A stretch of 64,000 nt of DNA from the NCBI GenBank assembly GCA_963842505.1, contig CAWJGZ010000001.1, forward strand, positions 2,108,001 through 2,172,000, read 5' to 3'. Positions within the stretch are counted from its first letter, which is position 1; every line of letters begins with the position of its first letter. The notes beneath the pieces were generated by a model. That model searched no databases and was not told the DNA's origin. It saw only the letters and a program-made list of their open reading frames with translations. Position numbers and translations under genes: made by a program. The stretch is from PALSA-129 sp963842505. GTDB taxonomy: Bacteria > Acidobacteriota > Terriglobia > Bryobacterales > Bryobacteraceae. Shown here one piece after another: positions 52,560 through 61,705 of the stretch.

Positions 52560-54308
52560 CTACCGCTGAATCGGCTCAATTCGGTAGCTGACGCCTGCCC
52601 CTAACTCAGGAAATGGGATCTCCCATGTGCGCACTGGCTCCCCGGGGTTGCGGGACCAATAAATGTCGACATGGCGCACTGTCGGCGTTTCCACCTCGAA
52701 GGTTCGCACAAGCAGAAACTCGTCACCCCGCAGTAGTTCTCGGAGATACTGCTCGGCAGGAATGTCCCGTGACGCCTCGCGTTCCACAACGAGATACCGG
52801 CAACCGCAGCCCTGGCGCAAGGCCTGGCCCACGTCGGCAGCCGATTGTACGCGCTCCTGGAAGCCGAATCGCCGATCGATCAGGGTGGCGTACAGGAGCT
52901 TACTGGACCGCACCATACCTCGAGAAAACTGCGAGTCATGCGCCCGAAGATAATATGCAAAAACGCCGTTGTATTCGCCGCCGTAGAACACCCATTCACG
53001 CGGAGCGACATTGGCCATGAACGCCACAATGTCTCGAAAGCCAGTGATCCGCCGGACCTTTACGGCATATGCGGATGGGACATGCAGAAGCATGATCGCG
53101 GCCAGCGCCGTGCCTTGCTGTATTGACGGCCACCGCATCGATCGCAACGCGTCAAGCAATGCGGCCGTCGCAGTAGCCGCCAACAACAGACACGCCGGAA
53201 CCATCAAGAGAGCGTAGCGTCCTTCTTTGACGCTGATGAGCGAAAACCACACGTAGCAAATGGCCAGCCACGTTAGCCCTACACGGAACTCGGGCCGCCG
53301 GCGCTTATCAGTGCAGGCAAAGAATATGGCGAGGGCTACCAGCGCCAAAACGACCACACTCACCATTTGCGGTAGCACTTCGGCGTAGTAAAGCCACGAC
53401 GCGGGTCGCCAGAAAGGATATGCGCCCATGTAGAGATTTGCCTGGCGATGGCCGGGTGCCCACTTCAGCGTAATCGCCGCCCACGGTATCAAAGCCAGAG
53501 CCGCGGTGCCAGCCACAAGCAGCACGCGGCGGGTGATGAGGACATAGGCTTTCCCCTCTACCAGCACCAAGCCAATCATCAACGGTACGACCACCAGCGA
53601 AGGTGTGTAAGTAAGGATCGCAATCACGCCGAATGCGTCGGCGGCATACAGGTGGCGGGAGCGTAAGTCTTGCAGCCAGCGGCGGGTGTGGTACAGCGCC
53701 GCAATCGCCATCGCGGTCGACGGCAGATTGAGCATGATTGCGTTACCCCAAATCACTGTGGCCGGCTGCAATACAAACAAAGCACCGATCCATCCGGCTT
53801 CCTCGCCGATCCAACGGCGAATCCATTCGACCAGATAAATGGCTCCCAGCAACACGCATGCAAGCACCATCGCCCTAGGCACATAAGGCGAGATGCCAAA
53901 AAGCCGATAAAGCGCCCCCTCAACCAGATAGAACACCGGCGGGTAGGCTGTTGGGTTGATGACGGGATAGCGCGCGTAGTAGCTCAGCGCGAACTGGAAT
54001 GGATCGTGTGGAAGGCGAGTGAGGAAATCCCACCAGAAAGCTCCGTTGGCGGCGTGCACTGCTGAGTCGCCAAGATACCAGAGGCCGTCGTTCCCCCAGT
54101 GCAAGAGCACGATATACGCCCAAGCACCGATCGTGGCAACCAACTGCCAAGTGCGAGACCGCATCCATCCGGCAGCACGCGTGACGTTTACAGGTTCAGG
54201 CGCTTGCAGTGGTGCTTGAGGCTCTGGAGCCGACGTTACGGCTGATACAGGAATAGCGTAACCGGCATTCATGGTCGAATGTGTACTGGAATCTTTCGTG
54301 GAACTCAT
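52560..54308 (-). CDS. ArnT/PMT-like membrane glycosyltransferase (fourth)
   Basis: A 582-residue protein with about ten TMs after a 50-residue Pro/Ala-rich cytoplasmic lead (MSSTKDSSTHSTMNAGYA). The first loop has GNDGLWYLGDSAVHAANGAF, with an acidic LGDSAVH pair in the position of the GT39 D-E motif. A C-terminal soluble domain (HDSQFSRGMVRSS and after) follows the TMs. The tail EIPFPELGAGVSYRIEPIQR closes it. It is the first of three consecutive ArnT-like genes in the cluster. Confidence 0.8.
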   Translation of the reverse strand: MSSTKDSSTHSTMNAGYAIPVSAVTSAPEPQAPLQAPEPVNVTRAAGWMRSRTWQLVATIGAWAYIVLLHWGNDGLWYLGDSAVHAANGAFWWDFLTRLPHDPFQFALSYYARYPVINPTAYPPVFYLVEGALYRLFGISPYVPRAMVLACVLLGAIYLVEWIRRWIGEEAGWIGALFVLQPATVIWGNAIMLNLPSTAMAIAALYHTRRWLQDLRSRHLYAADAFGVIAILTYTPSLVVVPLMIGLVLVEGKAYVLITRRVLLVAGTAALALIPWAAITLKWAPGHRQANLYMGAYPFWRPASWLYYAEVLPQMVSVVVLALVALAIFFACTDKRRRPEFRVGLTWLAICYVWFSLISVKEGRYALLMVPACLLLAATATAALLDALRSMRWPSIQQGTALAAIMLLHVPSAYAVKVRRITGFRDIVAFMANVAPREWVFYGGEYNGVFAYYLRAHDSQFSRGMVRSSKLLYATLIDRRFGFQERVQSAADVGQALRQGCGCRYLVVEREASRDIPAEQYLRELLRGDEFLLVRTFEVETPTVRHVDIYWSRNPGEPVRTWEIPFPELGAGVSYRIEPIQR

Positions 54309-54353
54309 TCATTTCCCCTACTGCGGCGGGCACTATGGGAATTGCTGCGCTGC

Positions 54354-55394
54354 CTAGCTGTCTTCGGATTCTGGAATGGTCTGCCTGGCATGGCCGTACA
54401 TCCAGCCCCGGACTCGTAACCGGATATCGAACGCTCGCTCGTATGACCAGCGAGCCAGCCGGGCGGTTCTGCTGTAAAACTTGTGCCATCGCCTCGTCAC
54501 ACACAACTTGCCGCCGAACTTACTTTTGAAGTAGTTGTAGCCGCACATGTCGTATACGCGCAGGCCTTTTGACGCCGCCGCTTCCATCGCACTCCACTGC
54601 AGCAAATCATTTGGGAACAATTTCCAATGCGCAATGCGACTGCCGGTAAACGAAAAGTAGAGTGTTCGCTCGTCATGTGGAAAGAAGCCTGTGGCAAGCG
54701 GTGTGCCGTCAGGGCTGCGGACGAGCAAGGCGAACATCAGATCGCGCGATCTAAGATGATCAAAAGCCAGGCGGACGCAGCTTGAGGGGTACTGCGGGGA
54801 AAGCTTCTTTCTAGACAGGATTTCGATCCACTCGTCGTACAGTTCATTGACAATGGCAGGGTCCGTGCAATCTTCGACCACGAGGTTGTTCTGTTTCGCG
54901 AGTCGCACCGCCTTCCTGGCTTTTGGGTGGAGGCGGTGCCACATGATGTCCGGGTCCTCTGGCGTCAACTCTACCATGTAGCTCTTACTGCTCACGCACT
55001 CATGTCCGGACTGTTGCATTACTGGTTCCGTAAGCAGGTCGCTTTCAAGTTCCACCATGGCAAGGCGTTCCTGCGCCGCAAGTTGATCGATAGCTATGAG
55101 AAACTCGCGCTGGTCAAAGTCGCGGGCCGCAATGGGGCCCATTCTGTTCGTCCCCCACCCTCGCAGCGGGCTGCCTAAGATTGTGTAGGGACCTTTTCGG
55201 ATTATCCCCCCAGTAAAATAGCCGATCGTCCTTCCGTTGGCGCGTATCGCCCAATACCGTATCTGGGCACCTCTACTCTCCGCCAGGTACTGCAGCCAAG
55301 CTGTTTGATGAAAGAACTGGCGCGTATCGTAAGGCGCAATCAGCCTATCCCAGCCTTCGATGTCCTGATTCGACAGCGGTTCCAACTCATACAT
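54354..55394 (-). CDS. FemAB/GNAT-like acyltransferase of polysaccharide loci
   Basis: A 346-residue soluble protein of the FemAB type (two GNAT folds). Supporting segments are MYELEPLSNQDIEGWDRLIA, then FFHQTAWLQYLAE, a typical first-domain motif, KARKAVRLAKQNNLVVEDC and the second-domain LYFSFTGSRIAHWKLFPNDLLQW. Relatives in exosortase-linked clusters are annotated as FemAB-related proteins; they may transfer an amino acyl group to a sugar. Substrates are unknown. It lies between an ArnT-like gene and a nucleotidyltransferase-fold gene, with no overlap. Confidence 0.85.
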   Translation of the reverse strand: MYELEPLSNQDIEGWDRLIAPYDTRQFFHQTAWLQYLAESRGAQIRYWAIRANGRTIGYFTGGIIRKGPYTILGSPLRGWGTNRMGPIAARDFDQREFLIAIDQLAAQERLAMVELESDLLTEPVMQQSGHECVSSKSYMVELTPEDPDIMWHRLHPKARKAVRLAKQNNLVVEDCTDPAIVNELYDEWIEILSRKKLSPQYPSSCVRLAFDHLRSRDLMFALLVRSPDGTPLATGFFPHDERTLYFSFTGSRIAHWKLFPNDLLQWSAMEAAASKGLRVYDMCGYNYFKSKFGGKLCVTRRWHKFYSRTARLARWSYERAFDIRLRVRGWMYGHARQTIPESEDS

Positions 55395-55491
55395 TGCCAG
55401 GTCTCCAGCTCAAAAGCACGTGTTGTAAACAACCGATGACCAAGCCCAGCAGTCTTTCGTTTTCATATCCCCGAGGGTTCAAAGGGTACAG

Positions 55492-56736
55492 TCACGTCCG
55501 GGTATCTTCTGAAAACGAGTGGTAGTCCGAAGCTATGTCTATCGCCAACTGCCGCCATTTCGGCACTCTGTTCTGCGAAGCAAGACACGTGCCGACTGGC
55601 AAAAGCTCACGGCGGCGTCTTAGCCAGGTGTCGGAGAAAACCGTGTTTCCGGCCACTCCGGAAAGAAGGTCGCCCACGGTCGCATAGATCCAGTACCGTG
55701 GGGAGCCCCTGAACGCCAGCCGCGCCCAATGAAGCCAGTGGGAAGCACTCGATAGCCACCCGCACTCGCGCCAAACGTATAGCCAACCGCGGAGCCGGCG
55801 GGTGAGTGGCTGCCGGCGCATGCAGCTCGCCATCAACTGTTCGTTACTGCTTGTGTCGGAGGCTCCAGTCAATTGCAGGAGTTCCCATCGCCACAGTCGG
55901 GCGGCGTATTTCAGACCCGACATGCACCAGCCCCAACTGGCGCTGCGCTCAAACGATTCCTCGGGAGCCAGCTTCCAGTTGGTGCATGCTGCGACTTCCC
56001 GCGCAAAATCTGGCAACGGAATTGGGATATCAACTGTGCCCGCGCCCTTCGCGGCAATTGAGGAAAGCCGCCGCGAGCGCCTGGCGTAACCAGGCTCATA
56101 TCCGCCGATGAACAACAGAAGCGACGTAGCCGTATCCAGATAAAGCTTGACCACCCGATAGAACACACCGCGTGGCACTATCGGCTGATCGGTATCCGCG
56201 GCGGCAATCGCCTCCAGCGCTTCGATCGAGCGATTGCAGAGCGTCCACCAGGCATCTTCGAGCGAGATTTCTGACGCGGCGAACTGCGGCACGAGTTCCA
56301 GAATTCGCGGCTCACCCCAAATCACCACACCACAAGCTCGTAGCTCAAAAGCGAACATCTGCGGCGTCATCCGGCGCAGGAACACGTCGTGGACCACCGA
56401 CACAGAGATTCGGGCGATCAACCCCGCCTCGAGCAAGGCTGATTCCACCCGCCGACAGAGATCGGCGACGACAGCGCCGGATGGCACCCGGACCTCGTTG
56501 CGCAGTACAACGACGAATTCCGCGTCGCCAATCAACTCCGCGCCGCCGGCAGCAAATACAAACGTGCCCTCGCTACGCGCGAGGCTGCCCGTGAGAATGA
56601 TGGATCTGAGTCCACTGGGGAAGGTCTGCAAGCAGATGCGTATTGCCTGTGCGCAGATGTCCCCCACGAGGGGTGCTACGCGGCTATCCAACGAAGTTAT
56701 TTCCGGCCGCATTGGGATTATCCACGAGTGCGTCAT
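55492..56736 (-). CDS. Nucleotidyltransferase-fold protein in the polysaccharide cluster
   Basis: A 414-residue protein whose N-terminal part matches a pol-beta NTase core: IILTGSLARSEG, then LIGDAEFVVVL (G-S...D-x-E), with a following helical half (WTLCNRSIEALEAIAAA, KLYLDTATSLLLF). The first metal Asp is followed by Glu (DAE) rather than a second Asp, so catalysis is doubtful. The C-terminal half is helical and unrecognised. The start at 56736 overlaps the GT4 gene as ATGA, so it is part of the operon. Its role in polymer synthesis is unknown; similar proteins seem rare in such loci. Confidence 0.6.
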   Translation of the reverse strand: MTHSWIIPMRPEITSLDSRVAPLVGDICAQAIRICLQTFPSGLRSIILTGSLARSEGTFVFAAGGAELIGDAEFVVVLRNEVRVPSGAVVADLCRRVESALLEAGLIARISVSVVHDVFLRRMTPQMFAFELRACGVVIWGEPRILELVPQFAASEISLEDAWWTLCNRSIEALEAIAAADTDQPIVPRGVFYRVVKLYLDTATSLLLFIGGYEPGYARRSRRLSSIAAKGAGTVDIPIPLPDFAREVAACTNWKLAPEESFERSASWGWCMSGLKYAARLWRWELLQLTGASDTSSNEQLMASCMRRQPLTRRLRGWLYVWRECGWLSSASHWLHWARLAFRGSPRYWIYATVGDLLSGVAGNTVFSDTWLRRRRELLPVGTCLASQNRVPKWRQLAIDIASDYHSFSEDTRT

Positions 56737-57953
56737 CCGGCCGGCCTTGCAGCGCCAGATTGAACCGCGCCTTCGACGGGAAACCGGCGCGCCCCGCGCT
56801 GCTGTAGAGCATCGAAATAGAGTTGCTGTGTTTGTTCCACCTGCCGTTTCTGGGTGAAGTGCTCCAGGACAAAGGAGCGGCCCGCCTGGCCGAAGTTGCG
56901 GCGCATATCCGGGTCGCGAAGCAGACGCCCGATGCCTACCGCCAAGCTGAGGGCGTCACCGGGCGGCACCGTGAAGCCAGTGCGGCCGTCAAGGATGACT
57001 TCAGGCGTGCCATCCACGGCTGTAGCCACCATAGGCCGCGCGGCGGCGAGCGACTCAATAGCAGTGAGTGGCAAACCCTCGAAAAAGGACGGCAGAACAG
57101 TGACATCGGCCAAGCTAAGCCATTGCGCGATATCGTTCTGGTACCCGACGAAACGAACGGCGTCGGAGAGGCACAGTTCCCGGGCCTGCTGCTCGAGCTG
57201 TCTACGGAGGGCACCATCGCCCACGCACACCAGTCGGACGTTAGGGAAATCACGGCGCACCAGCGGAAGAGCATCGAGCAGCACGCGATGTCCCTTTTGC
57301 GGCTCCAAGCGCGCCGCCACCAGCAGCACTAAATCGTCCGGAGCAAAACCAAGGCTCGCTCGCAGCGCTGCGGGATCCCTGGGCAGGGGATCAAAACGCC
57401 CAAGGTCGCAACCATTGAGAATCGTCACTACCTTCCTCGCCGGCAGCCGCTTCTCCCCAACCAGATAGCGGGCATTCGCCTCGGACACCGCGATGTAGTG
57501 TGTGACGAAACAGCCGGCAAAACGATCGATCCAGAAACCGGCCTTGATCCCGTGGCGCCAATGTTCCCGGACGTGGGGCGTCTCGACAACCGCAGGAACG
57601 CGGCACAACCAGCCGACCGGGGAGGCGAAAAAGCTACTGTAAAACAGATGCGAGTGCAGGATTTCTATGTTACGCCGGCGGATGAAATGCGCCAGACGCA
57701 GCCCCCCCGCGAGTTCGCGCAATCCGCCAAAGGAAACCGGAAAAACTTCGACATCAACAGGCAGGTCCTTCGCCAGGCATTCGGCGACAACCGGGGTGCA
57801 TGCCAGGTAAGGCCGGAAACGGCTCCGGTCAAGACCCCGCAGGAGAGTGAGGATGTGCTCCTCCGCGCCGCCGCGCGCTTTTCCATTTGTAAAGTACAGC
57901 ACTGAAACCCTTCCGTCCTTTGCCACGGCGCCTCTGTCTATAGGAGTGTTCAT
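56733..57953 (-). CDS. Glycosyltransferase, GT4 family
   Basis: The ATG at 57953 (MNTPIDRGAVAKDGRVSVLY) overlaps the preceding stop as ATGA. The 406-residue product has a GT-B N-terminal motif FTNGKARGGAEEHILTLLRG and a C-terminal donor domain with DLVLLVAARLEPQKGHRVLL and PSFFEGLPLTAIESLAAARP (E-x7-E, retaining GT4). It should add a sugar to the growing lipid-linked unit. Both ends overlap neighbours by 4 bases, so it sits in a tightly coupled set with the phosphatase-superfamily gene and the NTase-fold gene. Confidence 0.93.
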   Translation of the reverse strand: MNTPIDRGAVAKDGRVSVLYFTNGKARGGAEEHILTLLRGLDRSRFRPYLACTPVVAECLAKDLPVDVEVFPVSFGGLRELAGGLRLAHFIRRRNIEILHSHLFYSSFFASPVGWLCRVPAVVETPHVREHWRHGIKAGFWIDRFAGCFVTHYIAVSEANARYLVGEKRLPARKVVTILNGCDLGRFDPLPRDPAALRASLGFAPDDLVLLVAARLEPQKGHRVLLDALPLVRRDFPNVRLVCVGDGALRRQLEQQARELCLSDAVRFVGYQNDIAQWLSLADVTVLPSFFEGLPLTAIESLAAARPMVATAVDGTPEVILDGRTGFTVPPGDALSLAVGIGRLLRDPDMRRNFGQAGRSFVLEHFTQKRQVEQTQQLYFDALQQRGARRFPVEGAVQSGAARPAG

Positions 57954-59140
57954 TCGTTCGGATCTAGCTGTGCTGCGGCGCGCGGCCTGATGGAGGCTGC
58001 TTCTCTCATGCACTGGTGCACGTCTATAACGCTGCGTAGCGTTTCAGACGGCCGGCGGTTACTCAGAAAAATGGCATCGGAATCGCGATCGTCAGGGTGG
58101 TAACCATGCATGCCTACGGGCTTCCAGGACGGGCCGTTGAAGTCGCTTCGCTCCAGCAAACACCCGGGGTTCAGGAGAAAAACCAGCTCGCCATATCGCC
58201 GGTCCGGGAAGAAGACGCCTAGTCTTTCCAGTTCGGCGTCACCAAGGATTCTTCCGCACGGGGTGTTCTTCAAAGTGTCAGAGATGCCCAGCCTGCACAA
58301 TTCATTGAAGAACCAAAACCGCGCCATTGTAGAGTCGTAGACCGCCAGGTAATCGTCGGGCATTGTGAACCCGGCCGAATCCACCGTGGCAACCAGATCG
58401 TAACCTTGCCGCACCGGTGTCATCCCGTGATCGGAGATGATCGTGAACCCGGCTGATGGATCGTGTTCGAGCGCCAACTTAAACAGTTCCCGTAGGCGGG
58501 CCTCATATTCTCTGAGCCGCTGTTGGATTTTGGCTTGATCCGGACAATTCATATGGAGAAACAGATCCATCTCACTCAGATACAGGAACAGAAAATCAAC
58601 CTGTCCGGACTTCACATCGCGCATACCGTTCTGCAGGATCTGCTCATCTGTCCAGTGATGATACGAATACGCGCGATACGGCACGCCGGCCGCGCCCAGT
58701 TGGTCAAAAATAGAAGGCGCGCCGGTAATGCCATTCTGTTCGTAAATGTTTCGTTTCTCAACCCAGTTGAAGAATGGCAGGAACCGCGGATTGACGCAGC
58801 ATTCAAATCCGGGTCCCATACCCAGCACTCGCCGTCCTAACTCCTTCATGATCTTGCGAGTAACACGATGCTCCAGGGCCCAGTCCGGCAAGAACCGAAA
58901 ATATCGCAGCCACCGGAATGGGGATCCCTTTGGATCGTAATAATAGAGATTCCAATGTCCGTTCAGCGCCGGCGGTAGACCCGTCAGAATCGCCGGAATG
59001 GCGCCCGAACTGAAGCCGAGGACGGTGCGCAAAGCCTGTCGATGTGGCAACAGGTCGGACAGGAAATCTCCGCCATCGATGTTCGTCCATCCCAAGGCGT
59101 CGATGAGAACAAAAATCTCAAGATGATCTAGCTTGATCAT
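57950..59140 (-). CDS. Alkaline-phosphatase-superfamily (type I phosphodiesterase-like) enzyme
   Basis: The ATG at 59140 overlaps the deacetylase stop as ATGA and begins MIKLDHLEIFVLIDALGW, with the first metal-binding Asp. The catalytic nucleophile region is GFSSGAIPAILTGLPP (Ser in place of Thr), the zinc pocket is completed by LSEMDLFLHMN, TIISDHGMTP and the final MHGYHPDD. This set of metal ligands identifies the nucleotide pyrophosphatase/phosphodiesterase branch. The 396-residue protein lacks a signal peptide, so it is likely cytoplasmic. A role in phospho-modification of the polymer is inferred from context only. Confidence 0.82.
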   Translation of the reverse strand: MIKLDHLEIFVLIDALGWTNIDGGDFLSDLLPHRQALRTVLGFSSGAIPAILTGLPPALNGHWNLYYYDPKGSPFRWLRYFRFLPDWALEHRVTRKIMKELGRRVLGMGPGFECCVNPRFLPFFNWVEKRNIYEQNGITGAPSIFDQLGAAGVPYRAYSYHHWTDEQILQNGMRDVKSGQVDFLFLYLSEMDLFLHMNCPDQAKIQQRLREYEARLRELFKLALEHDPSAGFTIISDHGMTPVRQGYDLVATVDSAGFTMPDDYLAVYDSTMARFWFFNELCRLGISDTLKNTPCGRILGDAELERLGVFFPDRRYGELVFLLNPGCLLERSDFNGPSWKPVGMHGYHPDDRDSDAIFLSNRRPSETLRSVIDVHQCMREAASIRPRAAAQLDPNE

Positions 59141-59979
59141 GACAGCGTACCTGCGCCAGGTGCACTTAGGATTCCATAACGGCGAAGCTGCAGCCAAACG
59201 TACTTTGGAACGGAAATCGCTGCGGCTCGCGCGGCGCGCCGTCCATACCAAACCGCGTCGCGCGCCAGAAGACTCTCAAACTCATGCAGTGCTGTGGAGC
59301 CATAAACCGCGGTTCGGTTAATCGTGTATCGGTTGGGGCGCGCAGGCCAGTTTCGGCTCGTGCAGACCGCAACGTAGCCACTTTCGCGCGCAACTCGAAG
59401 GACCCGACGATTGAAGTCGCCGTACGGAACCGCGAGGAAGTCCACCTCAGCGCCGAGATGATCCTCAATCGTCCGCTTGGAAACCTCCAACTCCTGCCGC
59501 AGCTCACGCTCGGCCAAATGCGTAAGATAGCAATGGTGATGACCATGAGATTGAATGGACATACCGTTTGCGTGCATTTCCCGGATCTGTGACCACGACA
59601 GGCGCCCCGGTGTCCCAACTGTCGCGGTGTTGATGAAGAACTCGGCTTGGGCGCTTGAGGCAAGCAGCTGTGGATAGGCAATTTCGTAGTCGGAACTGCA
59701 GCCGTCGTCAAATGTGATCCCAATCGGTGTTGCCGTGTGAAGGCTCCAACGATCATCCGCTAAGTGCTTAAGCGAAGTAATGGTTCCTCCATGGCGCTTG
59801 ATCGCGAGCAGTTGATCTCGGAACTGATCTTCTGTGCTTGTGTACTTCCGTTCCCTCGCGGGTAGTCCGGCCAACGGCGCTGAATTGCGGTCGGCCAGAC
59901 CGTGAAAGACGAATACCGGTACACCCGGAATGCACAGCGAGCCTCGAGCTTCCCTGGTCCCTAGGAGGTGCGTTGCCAC
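59137..59979 (-). CDS. NodB-type polysaccharide deacetylase
   Basis: The frame runs upstream, but GTG 59979 (start VATHLLGTREARG) avoids most of the overlap with the GT2 gene and has a weak GGGAAG site. The 280-residue product has the NodB motifs: PIGITFDDGCSSDYE (metal Asp pair), SIQSHGHHHCYLTHL (H-x3-H type) and FLAVPYGDFNRRVL, the catalytic-base region. It should remove N-acetyl groups from a hexosamine. The lack of a signal sequence suggests action on the lipid-linked intermediate. It overlaps the phosphodiesterase-like gene. Confidence 0.9.
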   Translation of the reverse strand: MATHLLGTREARGSLCIPGVPVFVFHGLADRNSAPLAGLPARERKYTSTEDQFRDQLLAIKRHGGTITSLKHLADDRWSLHTATPIGITFDDGCSSDYEIAYPQLLASSAQAEFFINTATVGTPGRLSWSQIREMHANGMSIQSHGHHHCYLTHLAERELRQELEVSKRTIEDHLGAEVDFLAVPYGDFNRRVLRVARESGYVAVCTSRNWPARPNRYTINRTAVYGSTALHEFESLLARDAVWYGRRAARAAAISVPKYVWLQLRRYGILSAPGAGTLS

Positions 59980-61142
59980 GTGACTTCCCGTCTGAATATG
60001 ACCTTGACGAATCCGACCAGAAAGGCAGCATTCATCGCCAGTAGAAAATATCCCACCAGGGCGCCGGGCACGCTTTCCAGCCGGCGCCGGAAAACCAATC
60101 CAATACCGGCCCAAAGCAGAAACATGGCCTCACAGGCGAACACGATCTGATATAGCGGATGTCGCAGGAGGAGAATGCTGCACACGAGTATTCCCAGCAG
60201 CGGAAATGGGACAATCCAGCGCATCAGCTTGTGCGACAGGAATGCGATCAGCGCAATCCCGCGTAGACGCATGCGAATCAGTTGTGGCAGGGCACGAAAA
60301 CTGCCAACGGCAATTCGCACACGGCGCATGAACTCACCAGCCACCGATGGCGCGGCCACTTCCGCCGCTACGGCTTCGGGGTCATAGCACACCTGATAGC
60401 CGAGCTTCCTGGCGTTCATCGGAATAATCAGATCGTCCAGAATCGTGCTGGGCGGTATCGGGCAAAAGCATTCGCGTCGCACCGCAAAAATGGCGCCGCT
60501 TGCAGTCAGAGTGGCGCCCATGCGCGCCTCCATCAGGCGAAGCATGCTTTCGTACTTCCAGTACACCCCTTCGGTTTGTCTCGATTCGGCAGTTCCCGCA
60601 AAGCTAAGGGCGCCGCAAACAACACCAACCCCAGGATTTACAAAGTGACGTACCAACTGTCTGATCGCGTCCGCCGCAAACAGCGTGCTGGCATCGGAAA
60701 ACACCAGGATATCGTGACTCGCATGGGCCACTCCTTCATTGATGGCATTCGCTTTGCCCTTGCGAGCAGGGAGAATCACAGCGGAAATCCTGGGGTCTCT
60801 GGCGGTTGTTAAGATCTCGTTCGTCTTGTCCGTAGAGCCATCCGAAACAAATATGGCTTGGATTCTGTCTGCTGGATAGTCAAGCTCTAATGTGTTGGCC
60901 AGTTTGCCTGGAAGTCGCTGCTCTTCATCAAGTACCGCAACAATGATGCTGACACCGGGCGGTGCCTCAAACGGGAGTTCCGCGGCGCGTCGTCCCCTTC
61001 TGTGAACCAGGTACTGCACATCCCGCCGCATTTGCGAAATGCTGTACGCGATAAACAGGAGAACGGGATAGAGCAAGTATGTATAGAGAACGAACAGGAG
61101 GCAGATCCACAGAGTTGCCTGTATTGCCTTGTCCAGTGACAT
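59961..61142 (-). CDS. Glycosyltransferase family 2, membrane-bound processive type
   Basis: A 393-residue protein. An N-terminal TM (LWICLLFVLYTYLLYPVLLF) precedes the GT-A domain: PPGVSIIVAVLDEEQRLPGK, FVSDGSTDKTNEIL, LVFSDASTLFAADAI and STILDDLIIPMNARK (catalytic Asp). C-terminal TMs (LLGILVCSILLL onward) close it, so it resembles poly-N-acetylglucosamine- or hyaluronan-type synthases in form. The start overlaps the upxY stop by one base (TGATG). It may extend or polymerise a hexosamine chain that the adjacent deacetylase then modifies. Confidence 0.92.
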   Translation of the reverse strand: MSLDKAIQATLWICLLFVLYTYLLYPVLLFIAYSISQMRRDVQYLVHRRGRRAAELPFEAPPGVSIIVAVLDEEQRLPGKLANTLELDYPADRIQAIFVSDGSTDKTNEILTTARDPRISAVILPARKGKANAINEGVAHASHDILVFSDASTLFAADAIRQLVRHFVNPGVGVVCGALSFAGTAESRQTEGVYWKYESMLRLMEARMGATLTASGAIFAVRRECFCPIPPSTILDDLIIPMNARKLGYQVCYDPEAVAAEVAAPSVAGEFMRRVRIAVGSFRALPQLIRMRLRGIALIAFLSHKLMRWIVPFPLLGILVCSILLLRHPLYQIVFACEAMFLLWAGIGLVFRRRLESVPGALVGYFLLAMNAAFLVGFVKVIFRREVTWQRTS

Positions 61143-61666
61143 CAGTGTTTAACGATGCCCGCTTGCAAGTATTCTTTCTTGCAGGGCCGCATGCTTTCGC
61201 GATCCAGTTCTACCGCTACCGAGCGCTGCAGCAAAGTCAACGACACCACGACTCGATTGCGGTCCTTGACCCGCACCAGAATGCCCTGCAAACCGGCCAG
61301 CGCGCCTTCCTCCACCACCACTTGGTCGCCGAGCGTGAGATAAGGCCAGGGCATGACCAGCAGACCGGACTCAACGGTTCGCCGGATTGCTTGCAACTCT
61401 CCTTCGTCGACCGGTACGGGGCCCGCACTGTTTCCCAGGACATGCACAACACCGGGGATCATCAGGATGGGCAGCCGGTTTGCGGCATTGAACCGTCCGA
61501 AGACATAGCCGGGAAAAAGCGGGCGCTGAATCTTCTTGACACGGTCCGACCAGCGTGACTTTTTCTCGTATACCGGAAGAAACTCTTCGATGTCGCGGTT
61601 TCTGAGACCGGTTTGAACCACGTTCTCGAAGTTCGATCTTACCCGCAAAGCGTACCAATGTTCCAT
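61142..61666 (-). CDS. UpxY/RfaH-like NusG paralogue, transcription antiterminator
   Basis: A 174-residue protein with an N-terminal NGN domain (HWYALRVRSNFENVVQTGLR, then RPLFPGYVFGRFN) and a C-terminal KOW (LTLGDQVVVEEGALAGLQG). This is the NusG architecture with UpxY/RfaH-like features and no L-rich core insert. In polysaccharide loci such proteins bind RNA polymerase paused at an ops-type site and prevent termination in long operons. A hairpin with an ops-like loop precedes its start (see 61681-61705). The next gene begins at its stop, so it is the first gene of the coupled group. Confidence 0.93.
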   Translation of the reverse strand: MEHWYALRVRSNFENVVQTGLRNRDIEEFLPVYEKKSRWSDRVKKIQRPLFPGYVFGRFNAANRLPILMIPGVVHVLGNSAGPVPVDEGELQAIRRTVESGLLVMPWPYLTLGDQVVVEEGALAGLQGILVRVKDRNRVVVSLTLLQRSVAVELDRESMRPCKKEYLQAGIVKH

Positions 61667-61680
61667 GCTTCTTATCCGCC

Positions 61681-61705
61681 GGACAAGCTACCGCCCTTTT
61701 TGTCC
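61681..61705 (-). promoter_or_regulatory. ops-like hairpin in the upxY leader
   Basis: On the minus strand, GGACAA and TTGTCC form a 6-bp stem around a 13-base loop holding GGGCGGTAGC. The loop and right arm give GGCGGTAGCTTGT, identical at 11 of 13 positions to the E. coli ops element GGCGGTAGCGTGC. It lies 15-39 bases upstream of the upxY start. The hairpin could expose the ops bases for recognition by UpxY itself. A TATAAA at 61716-61721 upstream may be a -10 box. Confidence 0.72.
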
